Shown here: positions 22,835-35,984 of the stretch, piece after piece
Numbering within the stretch: position 1 is the stretch's first letter
Layout: each line of letters starts with the position of its first letter
NCBI RefSeq assembly: GCF_025698545.1
Contig: NC_068576.1
Span: 51,246,390 to 51,310,389 of the forward strand
Direction: 5' to 3'
From: Gossypium raimondii
Taxonomy: Eukaryota; Streptophyta; Magnoliopsida; Malvales; Malvaceae
Length of the DNA stretch: 64,000 bases
Program-made: the position numbers and the translations under genes
The notes under the pieces: generated by a model
Told to the model about the DNA's origin: nothing
The model's input: only the letters and a program-made list of their open reading frames with translations
Databases searched by the model: none

Positions 22835-25800
22835 TCAAGGCACAGTGAGTCGACCTGTGTGTCCCAAAGACTTCCATGATGACTCCAGCCGCATCAAATG
22901 CAATTTCTCAACAAATGGTTCAAGAATCTCTGCCTCTTCTTCCGGCGCAAAGGCCATGCAAATGCTCAGCTCTTGCACTGCCTTTCCATATTCCCTGCCA
23001 TTTTTTGTATTACCAAATTTAATACCATCTATCACCCAAACCTTCTTTTTCAAAACACTAGATTTTTCAGAATTTATACCTATTATAATACAGCATCATG
23101 CCATGGTCCCTCCTCAGCGCCCAATTATGTGGCTGCAGAATCAACAATCTTTCTGAAGCCATGATAGCTAGCCTGCAAACAAATCCATCATTTTTAAAAT
23201 TCCATTTACGAAGCAAAGTATAAACCAGCTCAACTGACTTCAAGCACGAGTTCAGCACAAGTTTTAGCTGTCAAACTTGCACCAATACTAACCGAGGTAC
23301 CAAGAATAAACCCATAACAAAGACCAAACTCACCCACATGAAGCAAACATTACTACATAATTTAAAGAAAGGTGTCAAAGGGGGAATCAATTTTAAGAGC
23401 AACCTTCAAACTTACTTTGCACCACATATCACATTCCTAGTCCCTACCACATTAATATGGCACTAACATTGTCAGCGTGGAAAAGTATATAACCGGAAAC
23501 ATATTTAAGATACCATCAGGTTCTGATTTTTCATAATCAAGTCAGATCAGCATATCATAAAGAAGTATCTTCTCTACATAATGCACGAGGATCAATGATT
23601 CTTCAGTAAAAATTGTCAATGAGCTATCTTCAATACTGCAGCTCTTTACCAGTCATTCATTAAGCGGAACAAAGGCCTAATCCCACTACCAAGCATAACA
23701 CAAAAGAAAAACAGAGGTTACAGTTCATTCAGCTTCATATGCATAATGAAATTGCTAAGCGGCAGTTCAAAACAACCACAGAAAGGAAAATTTTGGGAAG
23801 TTATGCTACTAATCATAAAAATAAATTTGAATTTACCTAAGATCTTGCGGGCGCAGCAGAGGGACATTGGATTTATCCATCATGTTGGGTTTCTCACCGG
23901 CATCATTAACATGCCTAAGGGGAGAAGTCAGCATCAATCCATGATTTGATCTTGAAGCACGTTTCCAGTGAAGCCTCTGCAGGTTTTTTTTCACCCTTTA
24001 AGATTATTTCATATGTAGAAAAGAAATTTTGGGAGTATACTTGAGGCATGGCATGAATAGTTCAGAATAAATTTATAAAATGTCAGCATATGGTATACAA
24101 CTTGATGATAAAGATTAGGACTTACAATCAAATTGGCTAATGCAATCCCAATAATATCACGGTTTGTAGCTATCTCAAGCCCTAACAGTGAAGTACCAGT
24201 TAAATCTGATGCCATTGATCTAGGGTCCTCCACACACCTTCCATTGACAATAGCAAACAAGCTGTGTCCTGAAGTCACTTTGAAGAGTTCCTACAGAGAG
24301 AAGAGTAGAAGTTAAGTGCATTTGAAGTCGCCTTTAGCAAGCAGCATGCATTTAAAGTCACCTTTGGCAAGTAGCCAAAAGAGAAGAGACTCACTTGCAA
24401 TTTTCCTAAGCAGGAAACATTACAACGGATTGGTTAAGACATAAAACGTACCTTTCTACAAGTATGAAACACAGAACTATATACCATGAAAATAAGATAA
24501 AGAAATAAAATTCCGAGATCGAAGTACCTCTGGGTACCCTGTCTGGGGCCATATCAAAAAATCTTCCCCAACTCGAGATCCCACAATGGTTAGACCAAGC
24601 CGCCGACAAACTTCAATGTAAATTATGCTAAGCAAAATTGCTGCAATTACCAAAATCATATAAGTAGACTGCCTAAAATGACAATGAAATGCTGAGGAAG
24701 CATATGTTCTGCGGCAAAATTTGGAGGAAAAATATTTTGCAGTGTGTTACTGCAAAAGGGAAGTAGAATAAGGCTTTACCACTGCCACATCTGGAGCTCA
24801 GTACTGAGTGTAAGTACGAATACTTAGAATCTACAAGAACGGGGGATCTTGTCAAGCCTCTTGACTCAAAAAGAACTAAATTGACTGCTTCCAGAACTTC
24901 AACCAGATGGCAGCCTATGTCCCTCGAAACCAGCTCAGCTTCAACTTCTTTAGCAATTGCATCCAACTCACTTAACCATTCAGGTATGGTCTTTCCACCC
25001 AAAGGCATTTGCTCCAAAGAATCCCAGTCTATGGCCTCCGATGGGGAAGAAACATTTCTCCTTTCATTCAGGATAGAGCAAGCATCCATCTCTCGGTTGA
25101 AAGACATGAATGCCTCATCTTCAGCTGCAACATAAAGTAAAGCCTACACCAAAAGATATCAAGCAAAATAAAACTTCCAACTTATAATAATCAAAAGCAT
25201 CTCACTCCTCATCAGTCACCAATAAACAATGAAATAGCCAAACATTGTAAATATCTAGTGGGTAGACCATTTGACAATGTCATTAACCATTATATTAGTA
25301 CCTTAGCAAGAGAGATGTTTTTATCCTTGGACTGGAAGGAGATCTCCCGAGTGAACTTGTCCCTTGAAGTCTTAATAGCCTGTGGATTATATTTGAATAT
25401 TAGAAAATGGAAATGGAATATAGTGTAAGTAGTAAAACTAATGATGGGTGATCTGGATATCCAGAGTGGAAGAACATATGTGTACACATTGTTTATAGAT
25501 CAACCTCCTGATACAATTTGTGACGGGAAGAAGAGTCTTTAGTTAGCTGAATCTGATTGGAAAAAAGAGGGTAAGCAGCAGCAGTGGTCCTAATCCTCCA
25601 CCTCCTCAGGTCCTTGTGATCATTACGATGGTGATGATCATACCTGATGATCGTAAAGAATAAACGGATATTCCAGGGTTTTTTCCAACTACAAATCCTT
25701 CTTCCCTCTCTAATTCATTATACTACTGCTAAAATATCCTAGTTCCCACACCTTTGATGATACCCAACAGTCAAATTATAGTAAACCCACTTACCAAAAT

Positions 25801-26259
25801 CAACTACTAAGTATTAAAAAAAAAAAGCGAAAAGAGATAAAAGAGAAACAAGTTCGATTATCGGAAAATCACCTGAAAAAGCAATGATCTGGAAATGTTG
25901 GAAAGGCCATAGCTGCCGTTGGCACCCAGTATGATGTGGACAACATTGCTCTGGGGGAAACGCCAAAAAAATAAAGCTAAAAGAAACAGTATATACCTAC
26001 AGCAAGAGAAAAGAAAAGAAAAGAAAAGAAAAAGGTAAAAAATGGAAGAAGATCAAGCGTCTTCTCTAAAGGGAGACGAAGCAGCAGTGAATTTAGAAGA
26101 AGAAGAAGAGGGTTTCAAGATCTTGGGTTCTACATAACTACTTCCAATTGTAAAACACAACATATACGGCCTTGAAGACGAATTAAAGCAAGCATAATCA
26201 GATGAACCAAATGAACAACACTGATTTAAGGAAAAGAAACCAGAATTCCCAAAATCCAT
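22835..26259 (-). CDS. SirB1-like transglutaminase-fold protein with C-terminal TPR-like region, probably plastidial
   Basis: Minus-strand exons: first exon from ATG 26259, then 25950-25873, 25379-25302, 25143-24780, 24640-24528, 24290-24126, 23976-23837, 23172-23080 and 22994-22835. From the second exon on, all introns are GT-AG and in frame (396 residues); with exon 1 the protein is about 460. Exon 1 is Ser-rich and acid-poor like a chloroplast transit peptide. The middle carries the SirB1/Transglut_core2 pattern: LHSVLSSRCGSAILLSIIYI, CRRLGLTIVGSRVG, GHSLFAIVNGRCVEDPR. The end (RLAIMASERLLILQPHN, YGKAVQELSICMAFAP) reads as tandem TPR-type helices. The biochemical role of plant members is not known to me. 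Oddity: I see no good donor after exon 1; its frame meets a TGA at 26055, and a weak GC donor at 26058 is the only in-frame option nearby. Confidence 0.85.
26007..26036. repeat. AAAGA microsatellite in the first intron of the SirB1-like gene
   Basis: Five to six AAAGA units. On the gene strand this is the polypyrimidine tract of intron 1. Confidence 0.8.
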
Positions 26260-28002
26260 GATCAGTTGGAGCTAAATTCCAAATTAATTTTTTTTCCTTT
26301 TCCTTTTTTTCCCAATTGTCTAAAATGTAAGTTGTGCCTAACAAAGGAGAAAAAGGGTTGGTACAAATTTGGAATTTACAAGCCAAGGAGGAGGTAGAGA
26401 AGATTGGAAGGCAAAGTACTCCTCCTTCTACCTCCTTAAACTGAGAATTTGATGATAACTGGCATGGTAGTAGGAGCAAATAAATAAATAAGCTAAAGAT
26501 AATGCCAAATTTTATGGATGGATCACAAAATGTAGAATAAAGTGTGGAATTCAGTCACTCTTATCTTCTTCTTCTTCTTCTTCTTCTTCTTTTTTATTTA
26601 TATATTTTCATTATTTTCAAATATGAACATAAAGTTAACAAATATATATTTTCAAATCACACTGCAATTTGGGTTTTTATAAGCTCTTTAAATAAAAGAT
26701 TATCTTTTGATTGGTAAATCTCTTTTAACTTTTTAAAGAAAGGAGATGAAGTAAATAAAATTGAAATGGAAAAAAGAATGCATGATAAAAAGAAGGAAAA
26801 TTATTGGGTAAACGGTGGAAACTTTATTAAACGTGATGGTTAAGTTTTAATATAATTTTTCACATTTTAGTTTACTTTGACGGGTATTTTAATTCATTAT
26901 AGATATGGGGTATGACCGATTGACTACAAGTTCCAAGTTCCAACGTTGGCTTACAGAAATGAAGTGCATATGAGATAGAAGTTAATATAATTATTGGACA
27001 TCGAAAAATTAAAATAATATAATGCAGGGATAGATTAGATGGGAACGGAGGGAGATGCTTTAGTTGGTGTAGTGCTTGCTAATCCATTGCTTTCACAGTC
27101 ATATTCCATTTTCTTGAGAAAATAAACGGCAGTGATTGGATATATGATTGGACCCAAGTTGGGGTTACCCATTGCCCTACCTGACGTTTAGGGTCACACT
27201 TTTTCTTCTTGTCCTTGTCCTTTCTTACGACTGCATCGCCATATTTATTTCACCCTAACTAGCTAGCTTTGCTTTGGATTCCCGCCATCTTCTCCCATGC
27301 AGCACATAAACAGTAATACAATGCACTCAAAATGTAATGCCATCTATAGAATATTTGCTGCTAAAAGTTTTGGAAATGGAATCTCATTCAGAGAAGCAGC
27401 AGCAATGGGTGCATGCATCTTCCTCCTACTCTGGATCTTCATTATGTTAATTCCGTTCTCTTTTTTTCCCCCCCTAATCTTACCTACCCCGCCATATGTG
27501 GAAATGGATAGCATATGGTTGAATTCATTATACCATAATTTTTTTTTACACATATGACCAAAAACAATTTCAATGTCAATTATATTGTTTATAGCTTTAT
27601 TTGGTTTTGTGAAGACAATTGTCAATAATAGCAGCCTAGACTAATGAATTCTGACAACGACAACCGTGTCGTGGCGCCTTCAAGGCGGTGGTCCATTGAC
27701 CCCTTCTACTAAAAAGTAAGGCACAATTGATACCTGGCTATAAGCATGCTGCTCAATATTCTCTCTTCTTATTTCACATTGTAACGTATATTTTATTTCG
27801 TCTTACAAGAGGCTGTCTGTGTTCTTTTCTATCATTTGGTGGTTGTGGCCCAAAATTGATGGCTCCATAAAATTTGGTTTTATACTACCATTTCATATTG
27901 GGCTGTCTCCTTTTCCTTACGATTGCCTCTTCATCTTTATCGTTACTCATTTTAAAATTGCAAAAATATTAAAAAGTGTAAATGTTTTTAAAAAAAAAAT
28001 TT
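26260..28002. other. Intergenic region: SirB1-like promoter to LINE
   Basis: Promoter and 5'UTR of the minus-strand gene lie at about 26260-26600. A (CTT)n microsatellite occupies 26565-26592. After that the DNA is AT-rich with short frames and no domain matches (including the 83-93 codon frames at 27.3-27.6 kb). Confidence 0.5.
26565..26592. repeat. (CTT)n microsatellite
   Basis: Nine uninterrupted CTT units, on the upstream side of the SirB1-like gene; as (GAA)n on the gene strand it could lie in the 5'UTR or promoter. Confidence 0.85.
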
Positions 28003-28231
28003 GAAGGGTAAAACCGTGATTTCCATAAATCAAAACAAAAAAACAGAGTACAACTTTAATCAAACAAATCCATCTGAAATCAACAACAAAAAAACAGGAA
28101 ACCCGGTAGAAAAACTTCAGTGCATTCTTGGATCTTCTTCAGTGAACTGAATCCTAGCCTCCAGTTAAATAATCAGGCCAGTCCGAATGAACCCATCCAA
28201 ATCATTCATCCGTTTGGGAGGCCTCTCTCGT

Positions 28232-31200
28232 CTATTCTGCAACCACCAAGTCTCTTACTGCCGACGGGAAATCCTCCATCCAAAAGGTATTTTCCGATCT
28301 GCAACTCCCCTCCCTTGCAATAAAATGTGCCACCCGATTCGCTTCCCTTCTTACATGTTTGAACCTAAGTTGGTGAAAGAAACTCCCCATCGATTTGATA
28401 TCCAAGATGACAGAATCCAAGTCTGCTCGACCAAACCCTTCCTGGTTAATTTTCTCAATTACCGTTCTGGAATCTCCTTCAACCTCCACTGTGGTAAATC
28501 CCGTCTCTTTAGCAAAAAGAAGCCCTTGATAACAAGCAACACCTTCTGCCATGAACGCGTCTGAGATATGGTCATGATGAGTAACTCCACTTCCCATTAC
28601 CTTTCCTCTTCCATCTCTAATAATAAAACCTGAACATGATTTGTTTGTTTGGGTTTTGTAGGCTGCATCAAAGTTCAGTTTAACCGACGGCTCTTGTGGT
28701 GGTCTCCAACAGTCTGAACCCACCGCCTTTATTACAGGTAATTTCTCATTCAACACTTTCAATTCTTCAACCATGCTTAGAATTTTGCTATTGAACTCAC
28801 TTTGTTGTTGAGATACCTTCCATCACTTGTTTGTTACGAGCCCACCATATTGCCCAAATCGCTATGACCACCTTCTCCCATATCCTCTTTTCCTTATGTT
28901 GAACCAGGTGAATAAACCAAAGCCAAAAAGTCTCCAAATTCAAGTTACTGTCCCAGGAAATGCCTATTCCATCCTAAATTTCTTTTACATTATTACATTC
29001 TACGACCACATGAAGCAAAGATTCTGAACCCATATTGCATCGAGAACAAATTGCAGAGTTTCTAATCCTTCGATTAAACAGTACCTGGCCTGTTGGCAAA
29101 AATCCTCTTAGAGCTCGCCACATCGTTTTGATCTTAGCAGGCACAGATAAAGACCACAATTTCTTAAACACCATTTGGATATCCTCTGATATTTCCGTAG
29201 TGTCGCTTTGAGACATTAGCTCTTTATAACCACTACGAGCGATGTCTTGACTGTTTTTTCCCCTCGCCACACTTGACAGTCATCACATCTAGTTTTAGAT
29301 AGAGGAATACATTTGATCGCTTCCACCTCCTCATCAGAAAAAAGACTGGAGATTAGCTCTTCTTTCCATATCCAATTTTCCTGATCAATTAGATGGCTCA
29401 CTGTTTGAACTGAATCATGACTAGGTCGTGTGTTAATCTTGTTCCCCCCCAATTGTGGTACCCACCGATCTTGCCAAATCGATATGTTCTCACCTGTTCC
29501 AACCCTCCATCCCAACTTACATTCCAGTAACTCTCGTGCCACATATATACTTTTCCAAGTATACGACGGATTAGTCCCAAGTCTAGCTTCCCAAAAGCTT
29601 GATCGAGGGTAATACTTAGCCTTGTAAATTCTGGCTAACAATGAGTCCGGATTAACCACTAATCGCCATCCTTGTTTGGCTAACAAAGCAATATTAAATT
29701 TCCCCATGTCTCGAAAATTTAATCCACCCTCTCTTTACCTTTACATAATTCAGCCCAACAGCTCCAATGTAAACCTCGGTGATTACCTCCCTTGCTCCAC
29801 CAGAATCTATTCAGAACTTTTTCCATATCGACACATAACGACTTCGGAAGAAGAAAGCAGGACATGGCGTAAATCGGGATAGCCTGTAGCACTGCTTTGA
29901 TGAAAACCTCTTTACCCCCTTGAGAAAGCATCCGACTTCCCCACCCATTCACCCTTTTCCTCAATCTATCAATGATATTTTGGAACGCCTCTTTCTTCTT
30001 TCTCCCCACCATCGTAGGCAATCCCAAATACTTTTCTATGCTCGAGACTGTTCTAACTCCCATCCTATTAGTTAAAAAATCTCGACTGTCTATAGAGCAA
30101 TTAGAACTAAAGAAAATTTGAGACTTTTCCATGTTAATCCTCTGACCTGACGCTTTCTCGTAAGTCTCAATGAAATTCATCACCGGTCGACATCCATCTT
30201 CATTCGCTTCTCCAAATATTATGCTATCATCTGCGAAAAATAAGTGAGATACCCTCGGACCTCCCCTACACACACGGGCTCCCTTAATCAAACCCGTCTG
30301 CATAGCTTTCTTCAGAATAGTTGAGAAACCTTCCGTACAGATAAGAAACAGATAGGGACTCAACGGATCCCCCTGTCTAAGCCCACGTCCTGGTTGGAAA
30401 TACTCACTCAATCTCCGTTAATCATCACCGATCTTGCATCAAGAGATACAATGGTAAATCAGCTCCACCCACTTTTCAGCAAACCCCATATTTCTCATCA
30501 TCCCTACTATAAAATCCCACTCGACTCTGTCGTATGCTTTACTCATGTCTAATTTTAAAGTAAAAGAGCCATTCGTCCCTTTTCGTCTATTTTTAAAAGA
30601 GTGAAGAATTTCATAAGCTGCAAGAATGTTATCAGTAATAAGCCGACCAGGAACAAATGCTCCTTGGGCATCATCAATACAGACTTCCAAAACTCTTTTA
30701 AACCTGTTTGCAATAACTTTCGCAATAATTTTATACAACACCGTACATAGACTTATAGGCCGGAACGACGTCATACAATCCGTCGCTGATACTTTTGGGA
30801 TTAAAACAATAATTGTAGAATTTACCTCGTTTAAACTAGCCTCCCTGTTAAGCACACCCAAGCAAAATTTTGTGACGTCCTCACCAACAATTCCCCAAAA
30901 TTTTTGAAAGAACACCGCATGAAAGCCATCAACTCCTGGTGCTTTAGTTCCTCCCATTTCCATAACAGCCTTGCTAATTTCTTCAGTTCGAAAATTTTCC
31001 ACTAGCATACTGTTCATCTCGTCAGTTATTGTTTTCTGCACCCCTTCGAAAATTCTTCGTGCCCCCCTGCAACCCTCACTGGAAAATAACCCTTTGAAGT
31101 AATCAGTAGCAATCTGAAACAAATCCTCTTCCTTGTCTTTCATTGACCCATCTGCATCCTTTAGTCCAACAATCCTGTTTTTACGATGTCTACTTGAAGC

Positions 31201-32296
31201 ACAATCATGAAAAAAACTAGTATTCCGATCACCATATCGTAACCAATTCGCCCTACCCCGATGTTCCCAATATAATTCCTCCTTATCCATTTCTAAATTC
31301 AGCTCTAGTTTGGTTAGAATTGTCGCCTCAATGATTTCATCTGAAGGTTCTTCCGCCGTTAAATTCTGTAAACGCCTTGTTAAGATATCCATAACCTCCC
31401 CTCTCTCATTCTTCAATCTGCTTATCCACCTGTTCAGTCCCTCCCCCACCATAGTAAGTCTTTCAGGTACAGTCACATTTTTATTAGAATCCCACAACGT
31501 TTGAACTTGTTCAACACATGACTCTTCTAATAACCACGCCATTTCAAACCGAAAATGACCTCCCACTCTGGATGAAGTACCTGAGCCAGATGATAGCTCT
31601 GTATTTAAAAGCAAAGGGCAATGGTCTGAAATTGTATTATCTATATGAATAAGACTATAGGATGGGAAAATCACTGACCAAGCACGGTTCGACACTCCCC
31701 TATCAAGGCGTTCCCTTATATTATTAATCCCAAAGTTTCCTCTCTCCCACGTATACCAGCGACCCTTATATCCTAGATCCACTAAATCACAATCTTCCAA
31801 AGCTATCCGAAAAGCCTCCATCTGCCTATCATCCCTTAATCGTCCGCCCTGTTTTTCTGAACTAAACATAATTTCGTTGAAATCCCCTATAACAACCCAA
31901 GGCAAATCGTTATGCTCACCCAACTGTCTTAATGTGTTCCAAGATTCAAATCTCCTTCTACTATCAGGATTACCATAAAACCCCGTTATCCTCCATTTTG
32001 TACCATCAGCATTATTGTCAACAATAGCATCAATGTAATTTTCTGACCAACTCAAAACAGAGACATCCACCATTTGACACCAGCTCAACGAAATTCCCCC
32101 TCTTGAGCCCTGGGCTGAGACATCAAACCCATTCTCAAAGTCGTACCTTCTTCTTATCCTTTCCATCCTATTCCTCTCCACTTTCGTCTCCATAAAGAAG
32201 ACAATTTGGGGATAATATTTTTTTCAGCACATGCTGAACTCTTCGAACAGACCGTGGATTCCCCAGCCCACGGACATTCCAGCTGAAGATTTTCAT
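28232..32296 (-). pseudogene. LINE ORF2: endonuclease, reverse transcriptase, zf-RVT, RNase H
   Basis: The frame begins at ATG 32296 with MKIFSWNVRGLGNPRSVRRV, the typical start of plant L1 endonuclease, and shifts near 32200 at an A run into the long frame that ends at 30439. Endonuclease motifs are VVIGDFNEI and TISDHCPLLL. Reverse transcriptase motifs are FRPISLCTVLYKIIAKV, KLDMSKAYDRVEWDF, and, after a break near 30430, GLRQGDPLSPYLF and FFADDSIIF. zf-RVT follows near 29700-29000 (KFNIALLAKQGWRL, WRALRGFLPTG), with breaks near 29707 and 29250. RNase H (28774-28232) keeps NFDAAY, AEGVA, EGDS and NRVAHF. At least four frame breaks make it inactive. Confidence 0.9.
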
Positions 32297-32631
32297 AATA
32301 CTCGGCTGACTTGCCCAGCAGGTTCAGCCGTTTGAATGATTTGTCCTTCCTCAATCCCCTTTGTCCACCTCAACTCTTCAGTAGGAGACCCAAAAATATC
32401 ATTATTGGGCCTAGGTCTCTTTTTCCCATCTCCTACAATAATGGGCTCAACTTCATTCACGATACCAACCTCCATCAAATCTGTTTTGCATCTTTCCTCA
32501 TACAAAATCTGTTTAGACTTTCCATATAAATTTAAGCCCAAATTTGCTCCATCATTCCTCATTAAATTACTGCCAAATATATTCTTTCCTTCCTCCTCAC
32601 CCACATTTCTAGCAACACCTTGATTTCCTCC

Positions 32632-33408
32632 CTAAAATCTGCTTGAATCCTTTAACCAGATACTACTTCCCGCCGCCCGCCGTGGTGGAGCTCTCAGCGA
32701 AATATCCCATTCTAGTGGAAGCTCCTTCCTCCCTTCCAACAGTCTTTTGGGACAACAGTTTTCACTATGTCCTAATTTTCCACATAAGAAACAGAAAGTT
32801 GTTAGCCTTTTGTATTTAAAAATTGCGAAGAACTCTTTTTTCCCTGCAACAATTTTCTTCTTCCTCTTCAGAGACTGCCGAATATCTATTTTAGCTTTGA
32901 TTCGCATATAATTTCTTAACCTACCCACAATAGCTTTGCTATCATAATCCACAAAAACACCAATGAATTCTCCAAACTGTCTAGCTATTTTTTCTGTGAA
33001 CATTCCAGGAGGTAAATTATGAATTTGAATCCAGAACTCTGTGAATAGTAGGTCCACTTCTAATGGGTCATCACCACATTTTAAATGATGAAAGACAAGT
33101 AAGTGATTGTTAAAGGTCCACGGAGCACCCTTAACCACTCTGTCAAAATCCATTTCACAGTAAAATTGAAACACAAATCATTTCTCCCCCACCTCCGAAA
33201 TAGAGATTCCCGCCAAAGGGTGCCACAGATTTGCCATCACTGTCCTCATAGACTGGAAATTGATTGTCGTTGCTGTTAGAAAACATCCTACAAGTCGCAA
33301 CTCTGAGAAAGGTTCTCCCTTCTTCACCTCCTCTTCAATCTCCCAAGCCTCCATCTCCCTACTGTCCTCCTCCTCCGTTAACCGTAAATCTGCTAGCGCC
33401 TCCTCCAT
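32632..33408 (-). pseudogene. LINE ORF1 with DUF4283-like region and CCHC zinc knuckle
   Basis: Two frame segments (33408-33178 and 33174-32632) together form the ORF1 protein. It starts MEEALADLRLTEEED, shows MDFDRVVKGAPWTFNNHLLV and FWIQIHNLPPGM as in DUF4283 proteins, and a zf-CCHC_4 knuckle CFLCGKLGHSENCCP. ORF1 proteins bind LINE RNA. A short frame break separates the segments. The 32604-32293 stretch continues as a low-complexity tail before ORF2. Confidence 0.8.
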
Positions 33409-33522
33409 TCAAAGTGAAAACACAAAACTCACAGTAGAACACTCGAACAAACAGAAAACAATGCTACACAAGGAGCATACTATCAAAACTGTACGTTAGG
33501 TCATGTTTTTTAAAAAAAATTT

Positions 33523-34114
33523 AAATTATAAAAATTATGACTAGTTAGAAATATAAAAAATATTTTAAAATCAATGTTTTTTATTAATAATTATTTAATT
33601 TTGTAAAAATTATAAAAATTTCACTAATTTTTTTAGATTTTACATAAGCACATAATTAATAATAATATTTAAAATTTAAAGAAAAAAAAAGGGTTGGCCA
33701 CAACTTCGGTGACTTCTATACCCATTCATCTTCCATTTGATTTTCATCCCAGAAGGAGCTTTCCCCCGCAAGCTCTGTGACAAAAGAAATAACATATTGA
33801 CTTACCATACCGGTCATTTTAAGCGTATGTATATATATAGCATCAATGAATGTAACGGGCAGGGAAGAAAACAATACGTGGAAGGTCCCATGGCTCGACA
33901 TCATAAATGTTGAGTAGCTGAACTTACAACCGTAAAATTTTAATATAGATTTTAGTAAATTATATTACATCATCAAAAATAAAAATTAGATGTTAGAAAT
34001 TTATTTAAATTCATTGATCTCTTGAAATTTTTGAGTCTTGTGGTTTTATTTACTCGCAAGTATTTTAAAAAATGTGACTCTTTATTTTTTGAATATTGGA
34101 TGTCAAAATGGTTA
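33523..34114. other. AT-rich spacer
   Basis: Runs of A and T around 33510-33690 and a small piece of less biased DNA at 33690-33910. No domain in any frame. Confidence 0.45.
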
Positions 34115-34122
34115 GATATGTG

Positions 34123-34821
34123 TAGACCTGTTCAATGGTCAGGTTATTCGTGTAAGCTCAAAGGCTCACCCGAAATTTTGGAGAGTTTGGATAAAAACAT
34201 CAAGCCCAAAAAATGAGTTTGGGCAAAAAAATTAACTCATTTAAAATATGAGTCGAGCTAAGGCTTGAACATTCAATGCCTGAATCGGCCTGACCCACTT
34301 TTAAATTTATAATATTTTATATTATGTTAACTTTTTATATATTACATATTTTATAACACATAAAAATTAAATTTATAGTAATATATAATACTACTATAAT
34401 GTAAACATTAAAAATGTTAAGATAAATGGATTAAGTTTTAACTCAATTGACATAAGCATTGTTGCCAACACAAGAAGACCTAGGTTCGAGTGTGCTCAAG
34501 TGCATTATCCTCCTATTTATGAGTTTGGGAGGGACTATGGGTCATTATATGCATTGTGTCAAAAAGAACATATATGATCAGAACTTATAATGAATTTGTT
34601 AAAAAATATTAAGCTAATTAAATATAAAACTTTAATAATATAAATATATATATATTAAAAATAATATGGGTGGGCTTAAAATGGGTTTGGGTTAGCTATT
34701 TACAAATATGAGCAAATTTGGGTAATATTTTAAACCAATATTTTGGGTCAGGTCGGGCTTGGGCAAGCATAATGTATGTTAATATCATGAATAGGCCCCA
34801 CTTGACCCACGAACACCTCTA
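34123..34821. mobile_element. hAT-type MITE with diverged 8-bp target duplication
   Basis: The left end TAGACCTGTTCAATGG and the reverse complement of the right end TAGAGGTGTTCGTGGG match at 12 of 16 places, the (C/T)AGGGGTGTTCA-type ends of plant hAT MITEs. Flanks are GATATGTG (34115-34122) and AGTATGTG (34822-34829), six of eight identical. The inside has CGGCCTGACCCAC- and GGTCGGGCTTGGGC-type segments frequent in this family. A SINE-like piece sits within it, so its original length was about 510 bp. Confidence 0.6.
34422..34601 (+). mobile_element. tRNA-derived SINE inserted in the hAT MITE
   Basis: A box-like TTGACATAAGCATTG and B box-like AGGTTCGAGT are spaced as in a pol III promoter. 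The 180-bp segment is bracketed by AAAAATGTTAAG (34410-34421) and AAAAATATTAAG (34602-34613), 11 of 12 identical, a fitting target duplication. No poly(A) tail is clear. Confidence 0.55.
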
Positions 34822-35984
34822 AGTATGTGTAACCACGTAATCAAAATCGTAATATATAACATTGGCACATCAATCTTAATTTCTAATTAGCCCATTATAA
34901 ATTAGAAATTAGTTACTCCAAGTATCTGCACATATATTACCCGTACTTTATTTAATAACTAGAGTCCAATGAGCCTTAACCAAATTAGATTACTTTTAAT
35001 TTGGTTCATTTATGATAGTAAATAATACATGTAATTTTATTATTATATATATACATGTCATTATATAACTTTATAAGCTCAAAACTTGACTATCATATTC
35101 GTAAGTTATTCGAATAATACTTGACTATCATATCCATAAGTTATTCGAATAATTTCATCTATTAATTATGTTAAAATAGAATCAATGCAACTTTATAACT
35201 AAGACCATCACCGACCATGTATATATATATCAACACGACCAAATGACATATATTAGGTATGAATGCATAGAATAGAAATTACATGCAATATGATCTAAAT
35301 ATGTTTATTTCAACTGGTACTCCTTAATCTTCTTGAGATCAAACCTTACAAAAATTAGAGTATGAATAAATCAAATAAACTTTATTTAATAGAAAATAAC
35401 CTTAAAAATTGTAAACTGAAATAACTGAATATGTGTCTATAACAAAAAAGTATTTAAAATTACAAATTCCTATTAAAACCGAATATCCTCAAATGACATT
35501 ACACCCATATGAGCAATGTGTTCATGAAAAACCTTGTGTGGTAATCCTTTAGAAAGTGGATCCACAATCATAGAGTTTGTCTCGATATACTTTATAGACG
35601 CCTAACCACTTTGAGCTCTTAGTTTAACAACCAGGAATTTAAAGTTTATGTGCTTTGACTTTGGTGTGTTACTGTTGTTGTTGGAATAAATGTTTGTCAT
35701 TTATTGTCACAATTTTCGCAATTTGCACATTAGTGACAAAATTTTGCATTCATATTCCATAAAATCGGAGTCTGTAAACCTAATGATCTCTAACTTATTC
35801 GATCTTCGATATGTGAGCATGTAATGTTTTGTTTTCTGAAGATAATGTATGAACGTTTTGGTTGTTTTTCAATGATCCGTCTAATGTAACATAAAATTTG
35901 TTGGTTGCACCATATAAGTTGTCTCATCAATGTCACCATTGAGAGACACATGCTTAACATCCATCTAATGTAGTTCAATATGAA

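Larger units (their letters stand above)
28003..33502 (-). mobile_element. Near full-length, inactive L1-type LINE
   Basis: The minus strand holds all parts of a plant L1 retrotransposon in order: ORF1 (33408-32632) with a DUF4283-like RNA-binding region and a CCHC knuckle (CFLCGKLGHSENCC), then ORF2 with endonuclease, reverse transcriptase, zf-RVT and RNase H. Frame breaks and stops run through both ORFs. Possible target-site duplications flank it: 27982-28002 and 33503-33522, both ATG, then a T run, an A run and TTT, differing only in homopolymer length. I do not see a poly(A) tail on the minus strand next to the left copy, so the 3' edge is less sure. Confidence 0.85.

Noticed and set aside
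26198-26479. A 93-codon minus-strand frame upstream of the SirB1-like gene
   Set aside because: It lies in the leader, in another frame from the transit peptide, with no resemblance to a known protein.
27297-27625. Frames of 86 and 93 codons on opposite strands near 27.3-27.6 kb
   Set aside because: They overlap each other, have no domains, and no exon context; most likely chance.
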